DNA of 64,000 nt from Sparassis latifolia. Its lineage: Eukaryota > Basidiomycota > Agaricomycetes > Polyporales > Sparassidaceae. Below are positions 1 through 11,357 of this stretch, in pieces. The position numbers were made by a program, and so were the translations under genes. The notes beneath the pieces are model-generated. The model was not told where the DNA came from and searched no databases. It saw only the letters and a program-made list of their open reading frames with translations. Every line of letters starts with the position of its first letter. Positions within the stretch are counted from its first letter, which is position 1. The DNA lies in NCBI GenBank assembly GCA_018466975.1, contig CM031563.1:682001-746000 (forward strand), written 5' to 3'.

Positions 1-718
1 GTGACAACACTCTAGCCCTTGTCTTCTGTGTCTGACGCTCACGATGGTAATTGTCTCGAGCAACAGATCTGTGCTTCGCTACTGGTACCGTCACATTACC
101 CGGATATTTCTTTGCGCTCCAACACGGAGAATCTCCTAGTCCAAAGACACGGCATAAATTATGTACATTCATCTTAAATCCCTGCAACATTCGCGCGGAG
201 CAGGCAGTACAGTAGTAAGTAGGTCGATGCGAAGTAAAAGACGTAACGGTACGCTGAATCTAAAATACCCCACTAAAAGATTATAATCGTACATTTGCGG
301 AGATACAAACAACACCATGGACGCGAGGAAGGTGGATCAGGAAGGACTGTGCAGCAACTAGGTGTGGAAAACGCAGGAGACCCGTGGAACGCCGAGGAAA
401 CGAAATGTGATACAGGAATGAGAATCGATGTGAATGTCCGCCGCGCTGTCAACAAACTGCAGCGCAGCGCATTAGACGAGGACCGCAATATGAGAAGGAG
501 GCACCTACAAATGCAAAGCACGCTCTCGCGCTTGCTATCCGACAACCTACTCATATCGTGATGCTAAACAAGAAACCCAGTACAAAGCAAAGTCAACACG
601 TCATGTCGGATAGCTTCCATTGTGCCATTGGTGAGGTCTTCTGGCGACGAATAGATCAGTATTGCGTCTCGAATCGACGTGAATGCAAAACACCGAAGGC
701 CATCGACCACAAAGAGAA
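1..718. other. Gene-free left edge
   Basis: No reading frame here looks like a fungal protein or splices into one. The right part is probably the 3' untranslated and downstream region of the minus-strand regulator that ends at 719. The left part may belong to a gene outside the window. I see no repeat or RNA gene. Confidence 0.5.
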
Positions 719-3700
719 TTATACCCACCGATACATGTTCATATTCCACTGCCCGGTCTGTTCCTCGTAGCTCGGCGGACGAACATGGCGAGGCAGACCG
801 CTAGGCGCAGGAGACATCCCAGTACCCGGATAACTCTGGTACAGCCGTATCTCCTGTCCATCGTCCATATACTCCCGCTTGATATACGGCACCTGACTAT
901 TCTGATTCTCTCGCGCGCCCATCCCAACAGCGGCATGCTGTTCGTGCAGGGGGACGCCACCAGTAGGCATGATGCCAGGACCGCTGTCCACGTACGGGAG
1001 CAGGTACCCAGCCGCGAACGCGGGATAGTAGTTCGTCGAGCGCACGTGCGACACAGACTGCTGCTGGCGCAGAGCAACCTGCGGCTCCGAGGGCAGCCAC
1101 TCGTCGCGTAACGGGTACGCCTCGGGGACATGCCAGCCAGAGTAGCGCGAGGTGAAGGACTGAGGCTCATCCTCCTGCCATCCCTGGGGTGACTGGGTGT
1201 ATGCTGGCAGATGCGAGCTGGGGCCAGCGTACGCGGGTGAGCCGTAGGGTGAGCGGTAGGAAGTCGACGCAATGTTCGGGACCGAAGGAGAAGCATGCGT
1301 TTGGGTATATGGATGTTCCATACTATACCCTGCGGCAACCGGAGGACGGTCGTAGGATGCGGATATGTCGCTCTCCGGGCTCGGCGAGAGCCGTTTTAGC
1401 GGTATCCTCGACGACGGTGGTGGCAGCACTGCCTTGATGTCTTCGCTATTGACACAAAGTGAGATCTTCACACACTGAGATAGAAAAGCGCACACCATGC
1501 TTCCTTCGCGAGCTCCCATTTCGGGCACAACCCCTCCAGAATCTCCACAAGCTTCAAGATATCATCAATCGTTGCTTCCAAAGATTGCGACTCGCCACCC
1601 TTCGGACGCCGACTGCGGGGAGAAATCTGGTCTGTAATCTGCGTCCAGAAATTCACCAGAAGGACACCCGCGAACACAAAGGATACGTGAATGGCATTGA
1701 TGTGTTCCGTCATACTGCGATTTGCCTGGGCCTGCAGAATTTGTGCACCGGCAGTAGCAGCATTGACACATATGGAGAGTGCCGATAGCGGACCATCGGA
1801 GCCGTCCAGCGAACAGCAACGGCGCGCAAGATGAGGAGGTAGTGCCCGTGGGACAGGAATGAACGGACGGTATATCGTGATCTGCAAAAGGTAGTACTGT
1901 GAATAGAGGGTCGCAGCTTGGCCAGCAAAGAGTGGATTCTCCATGTTGTTCGACCATCGAACTAATAGAGGAAGTGTATCAGCAGTCAGATTGGTCCAGC
2001 AACTCTCAACCACGCACGATGATTAGGCAAATTTTCCACCCAGGCGAACATTGCGTCATTGAGCCGAGCAACTGTTTCTTCACGCCAGCGAGGTCCCGTC
2101 AAACCAAGGGGCTCCTTGGATCGGCCTATGGCATACTAGAAACCAGATCAGTTGTTCATGAGCGCCGAATAGTGACAGACTCCTACCAGAGTACGCATCG
2201 CAAATGCAACGATTTGACTGAGCTTGATCCACCAAATGAACGCCGAGAGCTTGGAGGGTGTCCCGGGAGGTTGTTGAAAAGCAAGGTCAGGATCCTCATT
2301 TTCCCAATACTCATCATCAACCTCCAGAGGCATATCCAAGTCAAGGCTGCACAAAATTAGCACTGATATTGCGTTGACACTGTGTCTAACATGACACTTA
2401 CTCCTCCTCCCTTGAAGAACACGGTCGGCCCATAAACATACTGCCGATACGATCCATCGCAACAAGATGCCAATAGGCCCTCTTCCAGAGCTCGTCCTCG
2501 ACTGTTGGCTTCCGGCCGTAAACTTTCCGTCGGTGGGCGCCGACATCTTGAGCCTTGCGTATACCAATAGCAATGTGCGTCCAAGACTCAGGATGTGCCA
2601 GTGAGCCCCGTAGGTAATTCGCAATGATCTGCATGCGTAACAGCGTCAGTAAAGATTCACGAACACGAAAAGACAAGTCGCGCAGAATGCTTGACCACGA
2701 CGGACGTACCACAAATGTCTGTATCTCAAAGAGATCGGGAGGGATCAGGATACTACGTCGTCGACGATGCACGTCTACGATCGAGAAAAGGATACGTTAA
2801 CATGGCTTGTCGCAGTGAGACTCGTCCAACGACTTACCCATAGCTACTTCAATGTACTTCCATCCAGCAGTGGACCATATACTGTCGCTCTTGTCCGGAG
2901 GGTCGTTGCCAGAGATCATTTTCGGCAACACTCTAGGGTCATCGCTGTACCGGCTAGCCACGCCGAAAATGGCCATGCACACACACGCAAACCAGAGGTC
3001 ACGCTTATACAGGCCCTCAGTCCACTGTCGCTCAAACGTCGGGCGGTGGAGAAGGGGAAAATATGGGTTCTTGTGGGTTAAGTAGATGTTGATGAGACTG
3101 TTTGCGAGATCCGACGGAGGGAAATGGGACATGATAAATGGCGGAATTGTGATGGCCGAACGATCTGCTCCCTCCCATTGAATCTCCCACTGCGCATAAT
3201 GAAAAGAGCACGTTGAATGAAAAGAGACGGTGATCGCAGGATAGGTCGCTTAATCCACACGACTTACAGGGAGAGTATTCCAAAAGAATGGTCGTTTATG
3301 GGCAGCTTTGCCTGGATCGTCATCGTCAGAAGTTGGGTTGTGCTGTTCTTGATTACCGGCCCCCGTTAGTTCATCCATGTGTTGCTGCTTGAAAGCTCTT
3401 GTTGGCTTAACAAGAAGAAATGTGTTGCTTTTTCCATGGAATCTGCGTTGGCTATCTGGAACATCCTTAGAGGTGTCCTGCGCAGGCCGTAGCCCACGGA
3501 CAGTGAGGTGAGCCATGCCCTTGATCAAGTTCTCGGAGAATTCCTCGTTATCAGAAGAGTAATACGAAGATGATGTATCATAACCACCGCTTGATGGTGT
3601 TCCAGCTGATCCACCAGCTTCCTGAGGATCGTGGATGGGGTGCGCACCTTTGAAGTTGAGGGCCGGAGGAGATGAAGTAGCTTTTCCGGTAGTGCGGGCC

Positions 3701-4637
3701 CGAGAGCCATGGCAGCAACTGGCAACGTTGGGCGGACAGGAAGGACAGGGAACAACAGCAGCTAGTGGGAGTAGAACACTGGTGCGAGAGGACGAGACAG
3801 AGGCCGCTCGCCCCAGATGATTCAGACGTAGCTGCGTGACAGGCTGCGAGATTGACGAGTCCGTCTTCCACGAATCGCGAACGACGGGTAGACCGAGTTC
3901 GACAGAGAAATCTGCTTCAGGTCGAAGCTACGACTATGAGCATCAACGAAACATCAAATGCTTAGATGCAGTGGAGTGTGGAAGATTTCTCAAGTTGAGC
4001 CGGAATACAGCGGAAGTTATCACCGTCCTGCAGCACTTAGCGCACAGTCATCGCTGAGGGGCGATATTCGCGCACTCACCAGTGGTGCAGGATATGTGAA
4101 GAAAGCCGCCAAACATGTACGAAAATATGGCCGGTGCGCGCACGAGGGATGCTCACCCGTTTCAACAACGCCTCCATCTTCTCAACGCGATCTTCGAGAC
4201 TCGTGATATATCTGGCCGTGTTACTGCGTCAACAATAGATCGCCTAATGCAAGCACATTGAGCACTGACGCCTTAGGGGGACCTCGGGGTTTGGACCCTT
4301 CGCTGCGGGGGGATGGCGTGCATGAGACTCGGAATGAGGTGGACGGCGGGAAAGGGGCGCACATATATGTACAAGTGCGGCGATTCTGCAAGCAATTGGT
4401 GCAAATGTTGTTGGGCATCTTTGAGCCGTCGCATCTTGTCTTCCTTCTGCGACAAAAGTCGCATGCGCGTTCTACCTTGCGTTTCTTGGCCTTGTTGCCT
4501 TGAAGAGTGGTGTCGACAGCATAGTAGGACTGAGATGTATTGGAGGGGACTGCTAGATAGTGGAGGTCATGTTCCTCGAGGTCGATGACAGTGGTTGGAG
4601 GTTCCGCAGCCCAGGAGTGTATGTCTGCAGTCTGCAT
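719..4637 (-). CDS. Zn(2)-Cys(6) fungal transcription factor
   Basis: A nuclear sequence-specific transcription regulator of the Gal4-like fungal class. The start ATG is at 4637. The first exon carries the six-cysteine cluster (ACDFCRRRKTRCDGSK, then CTNCLQNRRTC). After a short intron comes the linker SKPRGPPKA. A further exon gives the coiled-coil dimerisation segment YITSLEDRVEKMEALLKR (about 4205-4150). A long Ser/Asp-rich spacer follows. Next is the fungal-specific middle homology domain, visible as PYFPLLHRPTFERQW and RDLWFACVCMAIFGVASRYS (3130-2900) and KVYGRKPTVEDELWKRAYW (about 2500). The C-terminal 270 or so residues (1528-719) are low-complexity, rich in Pro, Ser, Tyr and Gln, typical of an activation region. 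The target genes cannot be read from sequence. Splice sites in the middle are approximate. Confidence 0.82.
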
Positions 4638-5265
4638 GAAACTGAGGAATGGTGCACACGAGAGAATAGCGGAGAGGGCAGGGCAGAGAGGAGGGAGTGC
4701 GGGACAACGGTGGGGCAAGCTACATATATCTTAGGCGTATTTGCAGTTACCAGACGCGAGGTTCTCAGCCGAGCGATGGATGCGCACAACAGCGCCACGC
4801 ACCGCCGATCGTCTCAGGCTCAGGTGCAATCACCCGTCCCCTCGCTGTGACTCCCCGCCGGCACGCCAATTCAGAGCGGATAAAATGCAACGTGATTCTC
4901 CAACACAGGGCCTGTACCGGAGGCGATCTTTGTGAATTTCCTAAGAGGAGCGACCGTGAAACCGGACTGTCGTCCTCGAAATGAACGGCCCTGATATTTT
5001 GCGCTGCTTAAAATCGTGAGAATCCGTCGGGAGGTTGCGCGTCGGAGTTCATGGTGGCAGGCCCTAAATCGGGGAAGCACCTCTGAACGCCGGTACGTCG
5101 GCAGGCACATGAGGCCATCTAGATGAGATTGAGCGCGCTGAGTTTCGTCAGGCGCCACTCTTGCAACCGGTCTTACTGGCCACTCACTCTGTCAGCCTAG
5201 TGTTCATCACCTCAGCAGAACACTCGCAGCCTCGTTCTTCTTCTGACGATCACTAATTTGTGACC

Positions 5266-5649
5266 ATGATTTCCTCAAGGTCATTCGTCGCGGCAGTGAC
5301 TCGATCACATATGTCTTCTCCGCATGCACCGACATCGCTAGGTCACCGAATGTCCTCCAACATACCCCTCATCCGCCCTTCTCCCCCACCCCTTCCGCGT
5401 GCTCAGCAACAGGAATTCGAAGAACTTCTCCGCGCTGCCCAAGCGCCCTTATCACAGCCTACAAATGCTGCAGCAGCGGAAGGCGATTTTACCCTCCATC
5501 CCGACGCACGCCCCCCTGTGACGCCAGAGTTTGAGGGTGATGTTAATCCAGTAACGGGTGAACGAGGAGGGCCAAAGAGAGAACCAGTCGGAAAGTGGGG
5601 CCAGAGTGAAGGTGATTGGAGTTTCAAGGGCCGGGTAACTGACTTCTAG
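5266..5649 (+). CDS. SDH8: Succinate dehydrogenase assembly factor 4 (SDHAF4/Sdh8-like)
   Basis: Intronless gene of 127 codons. The C-terminal 35 residues carry the family signature NPVTGERGGPKREPVGKWG followed by EGDWSFKGRVTDF, the invariant end of the DUF1674/SDHAF4 family. Known members are mitochondrial matrix chaperones. They bind the flavinylated catalytic subunit of succinate dehydrogenase (complex II) and help it join the iron-sulfur subunit. The Ser/Arg/Ala-rich N-terminus (MISSRSFVAAVTRS) looks like a mitochondrial presequence. The middle, rich in Pro and Gln, is poorly conserved, as is usual. The start at 5266 is the first ATG in frame. The gene is divergent from the Zn-cluster regulator. 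Confidence 0.9.
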   Translation: MISSRSFVAAVTRSHMSSPHAPTSLGHRMSSNIPLIRPSPPPLPRAQQQEFEELLRAAQAPLSQPTNAAAAEGDFTLHPDARPPVTPEFEGDVNPVTGERGGPKREPVGKWGQSEGDWSFKGRVTDF

Positions 5650-6906
5650 TTCCACCGTTGTGGTTCGGAGTCTTTTGTGGTTCGTAATTGCATTTTTGTT
5701 CTGTCAACTGCTGCGAGCCGTGTACCTGCTGTCTCTACCACAGGTGTGACGTCGACCCGCCTGTAGAGCAAGCTGGTGGGCCTCTGAATTTCTTGTTAAC
5801 CTTATGGTAAGCTGTGGATTTTTTTTCTTGTCGACGATGCATTCCTTAAAAATGCTCTCTGGACTATCAACCAGATTTAGTCCCTGATAATAGATATACA
5901 TCGCAATTTTGAAACCGATAACTTCTCACCGAAGGAGTCCTAGATTTTTTACCCGGTGTGGGCACTACAAACTGGGCTGCAAGCTTTGAGATGAGCTCAT
6001 CTGAAATGCCTCTCCTCCCTGCAGAATAATGCTGCTTTGCTGCAGCCTACTAATGTCCTTTTCTTCTGCTTCGGAGACCGCTCATATTATGAAGTCTCCA
6101 AATGCAAACGTAATAGCATAGCAGTGCCCGCAATACCTGAGCACCAGATGTCGTTTCCGGCAACTCAAGCTTACAGCTGACTTCTGCGGAAGTGAGGCAC
6201 CGCATGCACACTAGTGAGAGTTTGATACTTCTGAAGGCGCATGTTTTGAGCAGTTCGGTCCAAGACTCCTTCACAATCCACAGGTCGTAGCCTGGTGATC
6301 CGTGGTAGCTCCGGAGCCTCCTAACACAGGTAAGTGCACCGAGCATGAGACGAGTTTGAGGTATGCATGCGCATCTAAGATGATCATGCAATCGCACCGC
6401 AGTCACCGGTCCTTTTGTGATTCGGTCTTCCGTCCGGAATTCTTGTGATCGCCGGCACCGGCGCGAAAGAGAAGCGAGCGTTTGAGAACAACTTCATCGG
6501 AAGCTCGCACTGAGATCTCGACGAGGAGCTCGCGAAGTCGAAGTGCGCTTTCTCCTGGGCTAGGTTTCACCTATTTAGCGACGGTTTTTGCCAGTGTATT
6601 ACGCAGGGATGGGTCATCATGCGTCTACCCGTGTGCTCGTCTTTCTGTAAATGCATAGAGATCCTCTTGTGCTCCAATTTGTCTTGGCTCCTTATGTCGA
6701 ATCCTTCCCATCGGCTTCCACTATGTAAGCTGCATATGGGCGGCTACTACGCCTCTCCTCTCTGCGCAGAAGCTGCAGCTGTCACGCTGTCGTCGCTGTT
6801 AGTAAGTGTTAGTGCACCCGGTGGGTTGACCATGGCTTTCTAAGTAACTCTATCGTAATCCCTTCCACAGATATCGAAGTTACGGACCACTGCCGTACGG
6901 CGAAGC
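5650..6906. other. Intergenic, about 1.26 kb, nothing recognised
   Basis: This holds the 3' flank of the SDH assembly factor and the 5' flank of the hemerythrin-like gene. Open frames here are short and have no family signature, and none splices convincingly into a neighbour. I found no inverted repeats or RNA gene. Confidence 0.45.
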
Positions 6907-7818
6907 ATGTCGAGTTTGTCTAGCTTCATGAGGAATGGGCAGAGCAGGACTATGTCACTTGCGGAACAGGAGCGGAAGTGGAACAGCGTACGGGCATCGG
7001 CCCATACATCTCAGATTGGAATAATTTGACCATTCGTGCAGGTCGCTGAGCATATGGACCACTTCCATCAATACTTCAAGATGGAATGTGAGTTCCGACG
7101 ACTGTTTTGCCATGCTGTCGTTCAGATTGCTGACATTCTGAGGTCGCCATCGTGCAGATAACGACATATATACGGTACGTGCTACTATTCAGAGTCTATG
7201 AGTCCACAAGTGGGAGAGTTGATATGTTTCTGCGCCACAGTTAGCTGACGGTTCGTTCAGTAAACGCGGGATGTCGTTGCAAATGTATCTGCGGACGGCT
7301 AGTCAACTCGTACATCGTCAGGCATTCCCATCACACGACTGGTGACCCTGAACTTAACAGACACACGCAGACCTGACTCTCCATCACACAATCGAGGAAA
7401 AGTACCTGTTCCCCGTCCTTGCAAAGCGAATGCCGGCTTTCGAGGAGAATGACGTTCATGTGCGCTCTCATGAAGCTATTCATGAAGGTGCGTACGCTCA
7501 GTATTTTGGTTTTGCCTGAGTCTCGGGGTCGGACTGACCGTGCTATATAATTGTGTCCGATATTTTTAGGACTCGACAAGCTCGGCGCGCTCATCCGCAA
7601 GTACAGTTCTGAACCATCCTTATACAGCCCACAAGAGATCATGGCCTGTTTGGATGGGTGGAAAGAAGTACTTTTCTGCCATCTAGACGACGAGGTAATG
7701 TCAACTTCACCGTACTCTTGAATTCAATGTTGAATATATATTCTAGGTGAAGGATCTTTCCGCAGAAAATATGAAAAAATATTGGAAGTTGGAGGAGCTC
7801 GATACGATACCCATGTAA
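6907..7818 (+). CDS. Hemerythrin-like (HHE cation-binding) domain protein
   Basis: Seven exons splice to about 178 codons: 6907-6987, 7042-7087, 7158-7174 (a 17-nt microexon), 7241-7309, 7361-7487, 7570-7694 and 7747-7818. All junctions are GT-AG and phases agree. The product has the His/Glu pattern of a four-helix hemerythrin fold: EHMDHFHQYFKMEF in helix 1, LTLHHTIEEKYLFPVLAKR in helix 2, VRSHEAIHEGLDKLGAL in helix 3 and FCHLDDEVKDL in helix 4. The family binds a di-iron or similar metal centre; fungal members are small cytosolic proteins of mostly unknown role, so a specific substrate is not claimed. Start codons at 6907, 6928 and 6952 are all in frame; I chose the first. Confidence 0.82.
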
Positions 7819-8230
7819 TCCTAGAACGGCCTACTGTGCGACACACGGCATTGGTGTTGAGAAGTAGACGGTATAAGTTTATGGCGCCACGTATAGAAGG
7901 GCTATCCACTGTAGACCACTGATGAAATGGAGCTGATTGTAGCTCATAAGGGAAAATTGTTGAGGAGAAGGAACCGCGTACTGATTGTTGTCGTCCAAAG
8001 GATGTCCAAGGATTATAATAAATTGCTGCATCTTAATTACCGCAACGACGCTGCCAGTGCCAAGCAAGCAGAGGAGCTGCGTCTTCAAGGGAAATAATGA
8101 ATTACGTAACCCATTTTTTCAAGGCATGCCCTTCGATTGGCTAGGGACGGGCCATTCTGCACCCTCAAGGCCTCAAGCTTCAAGCTTCATGCCTTCGGGC
8201 AATCCAACAATTCCTCCTGGATTTCACAAC

Positions 8231-11200
8231 ATGATTCGCTCAAACAAACGCAAGCACCAAATAGTCTCTGACGGCTCCAATGGATCGGCTTCAGACAGCT
8301 CGTATGAGGAGGCGTTCTCCGGCGACGAAGTTGACATTTCTTCTGCTTTAATTGGTCAAAAACGTGGAGCTCCAGGGAAAACCGAGGACGATGACAACGA
8401 TGAGGATTTTGAAAACCTGATCAGGACCTCGATATCGAAGCGGAATGTTAGAGGAGGAACGGATTTGCTGAAGAAGACGAAGGGAAAGTCGAAAATAATG
8501 AAGGGTGAAGTAGGCGGAGGTAGCTTTCAGAGTATGGGTATGTGTTTGAACGTACTACCTCTAAGAGTGTGACCTACCAGGTACCTAGGTCTTCATCCAT
8601 GGGTACTACGTTCCTTGACTCTGCAAGGTTTCCGTATCCCAACCCCCATCCAGCGACTCTCCATACCAGCCCTGCTCGCCGATCCACCTCGAGACCTCGT
8701 TGGAATGGCCCGAACAGGTTCGGGAAAGTCACTTGCGTATATGGTTCCCCTAGTGCAGCGTCTGGGGGGTCGGCATTCGTCCACGTTTGGTGCTCGAGCA
8801 TTAATCTTGCTGCCTTCTCGAGAACTCGCTCTGCAAATTCTCAAGGTGGGAAAGGAGCTCGTCCGAGGTTGGCACGCAGGCGATGGGGGTCATGCCGGAG
8901 ATGCAGAGGACCAGAATGATGGGAAGAAGGGTCAAAGCCTGCGGTGGAGTCTGATTGTCGGTGGTGAGGGCTTGGACGAGCAGTTCGAGATGATAACGAA
9001 CAATCCAGATGTGTATGTCTCTCCACCTAATATTCTCTTCAGCCTCTCACGTCTTTGCAGTATCATTGCAACTCCCGGCCGACTGCTACACCTCATCGTC
9101 GAGATGAACCTTGACTTGAAGTCTGTTCAATACGTCGTGTTCGACGAGGCAGATCGTCTCTTCGAAATGGGTTTTGAGACTGCTCTGACTGAGATCCTTC
9201 ATCGTCTTCCTGCCACTCGTCAAACTCTACTATTCTCAGCTACACTGCCCAAAAGCCTTGTGGATTTTGCCAAAGCAGGTCTACAGAACCCCAAGCTCGT
9301 CCGGCTTGATGCCGAATCGAAGATCAGCAATGACCTGAAGATGGCATTCTTTTCCGTGCGACAGGCTGAGAAGGACGCATGCCTGCTCGTTCTGCTCCGT
9401 GATGTAATCGAAGTTCCTCTTGAAGCATCTACCAAGAGAACAGAAGAAGACGAGCCAGCGGATGAAAAGAATAAGGGAAAAGTCAAAGCTAAATATCACG
9501 AACACACCACAGCACCTCACCAAACTATAGTCTTCACAGCTACGAAGCACCACGTGGAGTATCTCTCAAACCTATTAAAGAGCGCTGGGTATGCCGTTTC
9601 CCATATCTACGGCTCGCTGGACCAGACAGCACGTACACAGCAGATGGACCAGTTCCGCCGTGGGCACACGAGCGTGTTGGTCGTCACGGACGTCGCCGCG
9701 CGTGGTATTGACATTCCAGTTCTGGAGAATGTCGTCAATTACGACTTCCCGCAGGGTGCAAGAGTGTTCGTGCATCGTATCGGGCGCACAGCTCGAGCCG
9801 GAAGACAAGGTTGGGCCTGGTCGTTCGTGACGAACACCGAGTTGCCGTACTTGCTGGATCTTGAACTCTTCCTGGGTCGAACTATCAAAAGCGAAGTTTC
9901 TACAGGCAGCGATGCGGTATATACTGAATCACTGATCCTGGGTCCATTCGAGCGGGACCGAATTGATGAAGAAGTAGAGTACATCAGGAGACTCGACGAA
10001 GAAAACCACAGCCTCAAGATACTCAGGGAAGTAATGAAGAAGGGACAAGGTATGTACGAGCGCAGCAAAGGCAAAGCAAGCCAGGCCAGTTACAAGCGCA
10101 CCAAAGACATGATCAAAGACGGGAGATGGGGGCTCGTCGGAAACGGGTCGGAGTCGGGCATCCACCCTGTGTTCCTCCGGAGCAAATATGGTGCAACGGC
10201 TGCAATAACGCTGGTCGAAGAATCGAGGAGGAAGGCATTACTGAGGGCGGTCAACTCCTTCAAGCCTGCAGAGACCGTCTTGGAGATTGGTGCAAAGGGT
10301 AACACGGAGACAGCAATGTTGATGAAGCAGAGACGCAAGGCATTAGACAAGGCTGTTCAGAGAGCCTCTCTCGCATCTACCTCCAAGATTCCCGCTCCAG
10401 ATGAGGATGAGAATGCTGCCGATAGTGATGCGGAGAGCATGGAGATGGCGAATGAAGAGGAGATCGCCGTATGTCTCGTCCACACTTGCTCTAACTAGGT
10501 CACTAACACCGTGCGTAGGCTGTTTTCGATACGTATCATAAAAGTAGCAAGGGCGGCCAAAACAGCTTCAGGGATTCTGAGTTCTACATGTCACATTACC
10601 AGAGGAATGCGGAAACGGAAAAAGGGTACGCTCCTCGCTGTACATGTCTGCGACGATCGTCTGATATGGCCGATCAGTTATTCTCTGAGGGACGGCGCGA
10701 CATTCGCCGAGCAAGCGAGAAATGTCACCTTCGACCTGGCTGGTGACGAAGGTGCATTGAAACGCAAGCGTCATGAACTAACATGGGACAAAAAGAAAAA
10801 GAAATTCATCAAGGGAGCTGGAGAGGGTGCCGATAATGTCAGGATGGTAAGAACCGAGAGTGGCGTCAAATTACCGGCCTCGTATCGGAGTGGACGTTTC
10901 GATGAATGGAAGGCGAAGAGCCGCGTCAGCTTACCCAAGGTCGGTGAGGCGGAGTCAGAGGGGATGCAAAGGAATAGGTCTTTCGGTCTTGGGGGAAGAA
11001 AGTATCGACACAGCCAAGTTGTCGACGCAAGGCCTCTTGACAGACTTGCGAAGGGCTGCGAGAGGAAAGTGAGGCAAAAAACGAAGAAGGAGCTTGGTGC
11101 TGATGGAGGGGATGCTGTTGGTTCACCGTCGAGGCCACCACCGTCTGGGAAGAAGGGGAAGACCGTCAGTCGGAGGTTTGGCGGAAAGCCCGCAGGAAGG

Positions 11201-11308
11201 ATCAAGAATGAACTTAAGACAGTGGATGAAATTAGAAAGGCACGAAAAGTGACGGAGAACAGGAGAGCAAAGAATGCCCGAACCAGTCGGCGGAAGGGGA
11301 AGAGGTGA
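8231..11308 (+). CDS. DBP10: ATP-dependent RNA helicase DBP10 (DDX54 family)
   Basis: A nucleolar DEAD-box helicase needed for 60S ribosomal subunit maturation. The acidic Ser-rich N-terminus (DISSALIGQKR) precedes the Q-motif (SMG, then LTLQGFRIPTPIQR across an intron at 8538-8588). The motifs are motif I ARTGSGKS, motif Ib IIATPGR across a 48-nt intron at 9013-9060, motif II DEAD, motif III SAT and motif VI HRIGRTARAGRQG. After the helicase core the 3' exons give FDTYHKSSKGGQ and SLRDGATFAEQARNVTFDLA, the DBP10CT domain that separates DBP10 from other DEAD-box proteins. A Lys/Arg-rich tail ends at 11308. Alternative in-frame starts are 8126 and 8189. It converges on the TGT gene with only 49 bp between stop codons. 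Confidence 0.93.
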
Positions 11309-11357
11309 CACTGGTTTCAGGCGAAATCGAGTGTATCGTCCATTCATCCCGAACGTA

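Noticed and set aside
273..770. Overlapping frames on both strands at the left edge
   Set aside because: No family signature, no consistent splice partners, and composition like non-coding sequence.
683..1338. Long frames opposite to or out of phase with the Zn-cluster regulator
   Set aside because: Shadows of the true C-terminal coding exon at 719-1528; Arg-rich translations typical of wrong-frame reading.
6050..6406. 118-residue minus-strand frame
   Set aside because: No recognisable motif, no splice context and no neighbour link; kept as intergenic.
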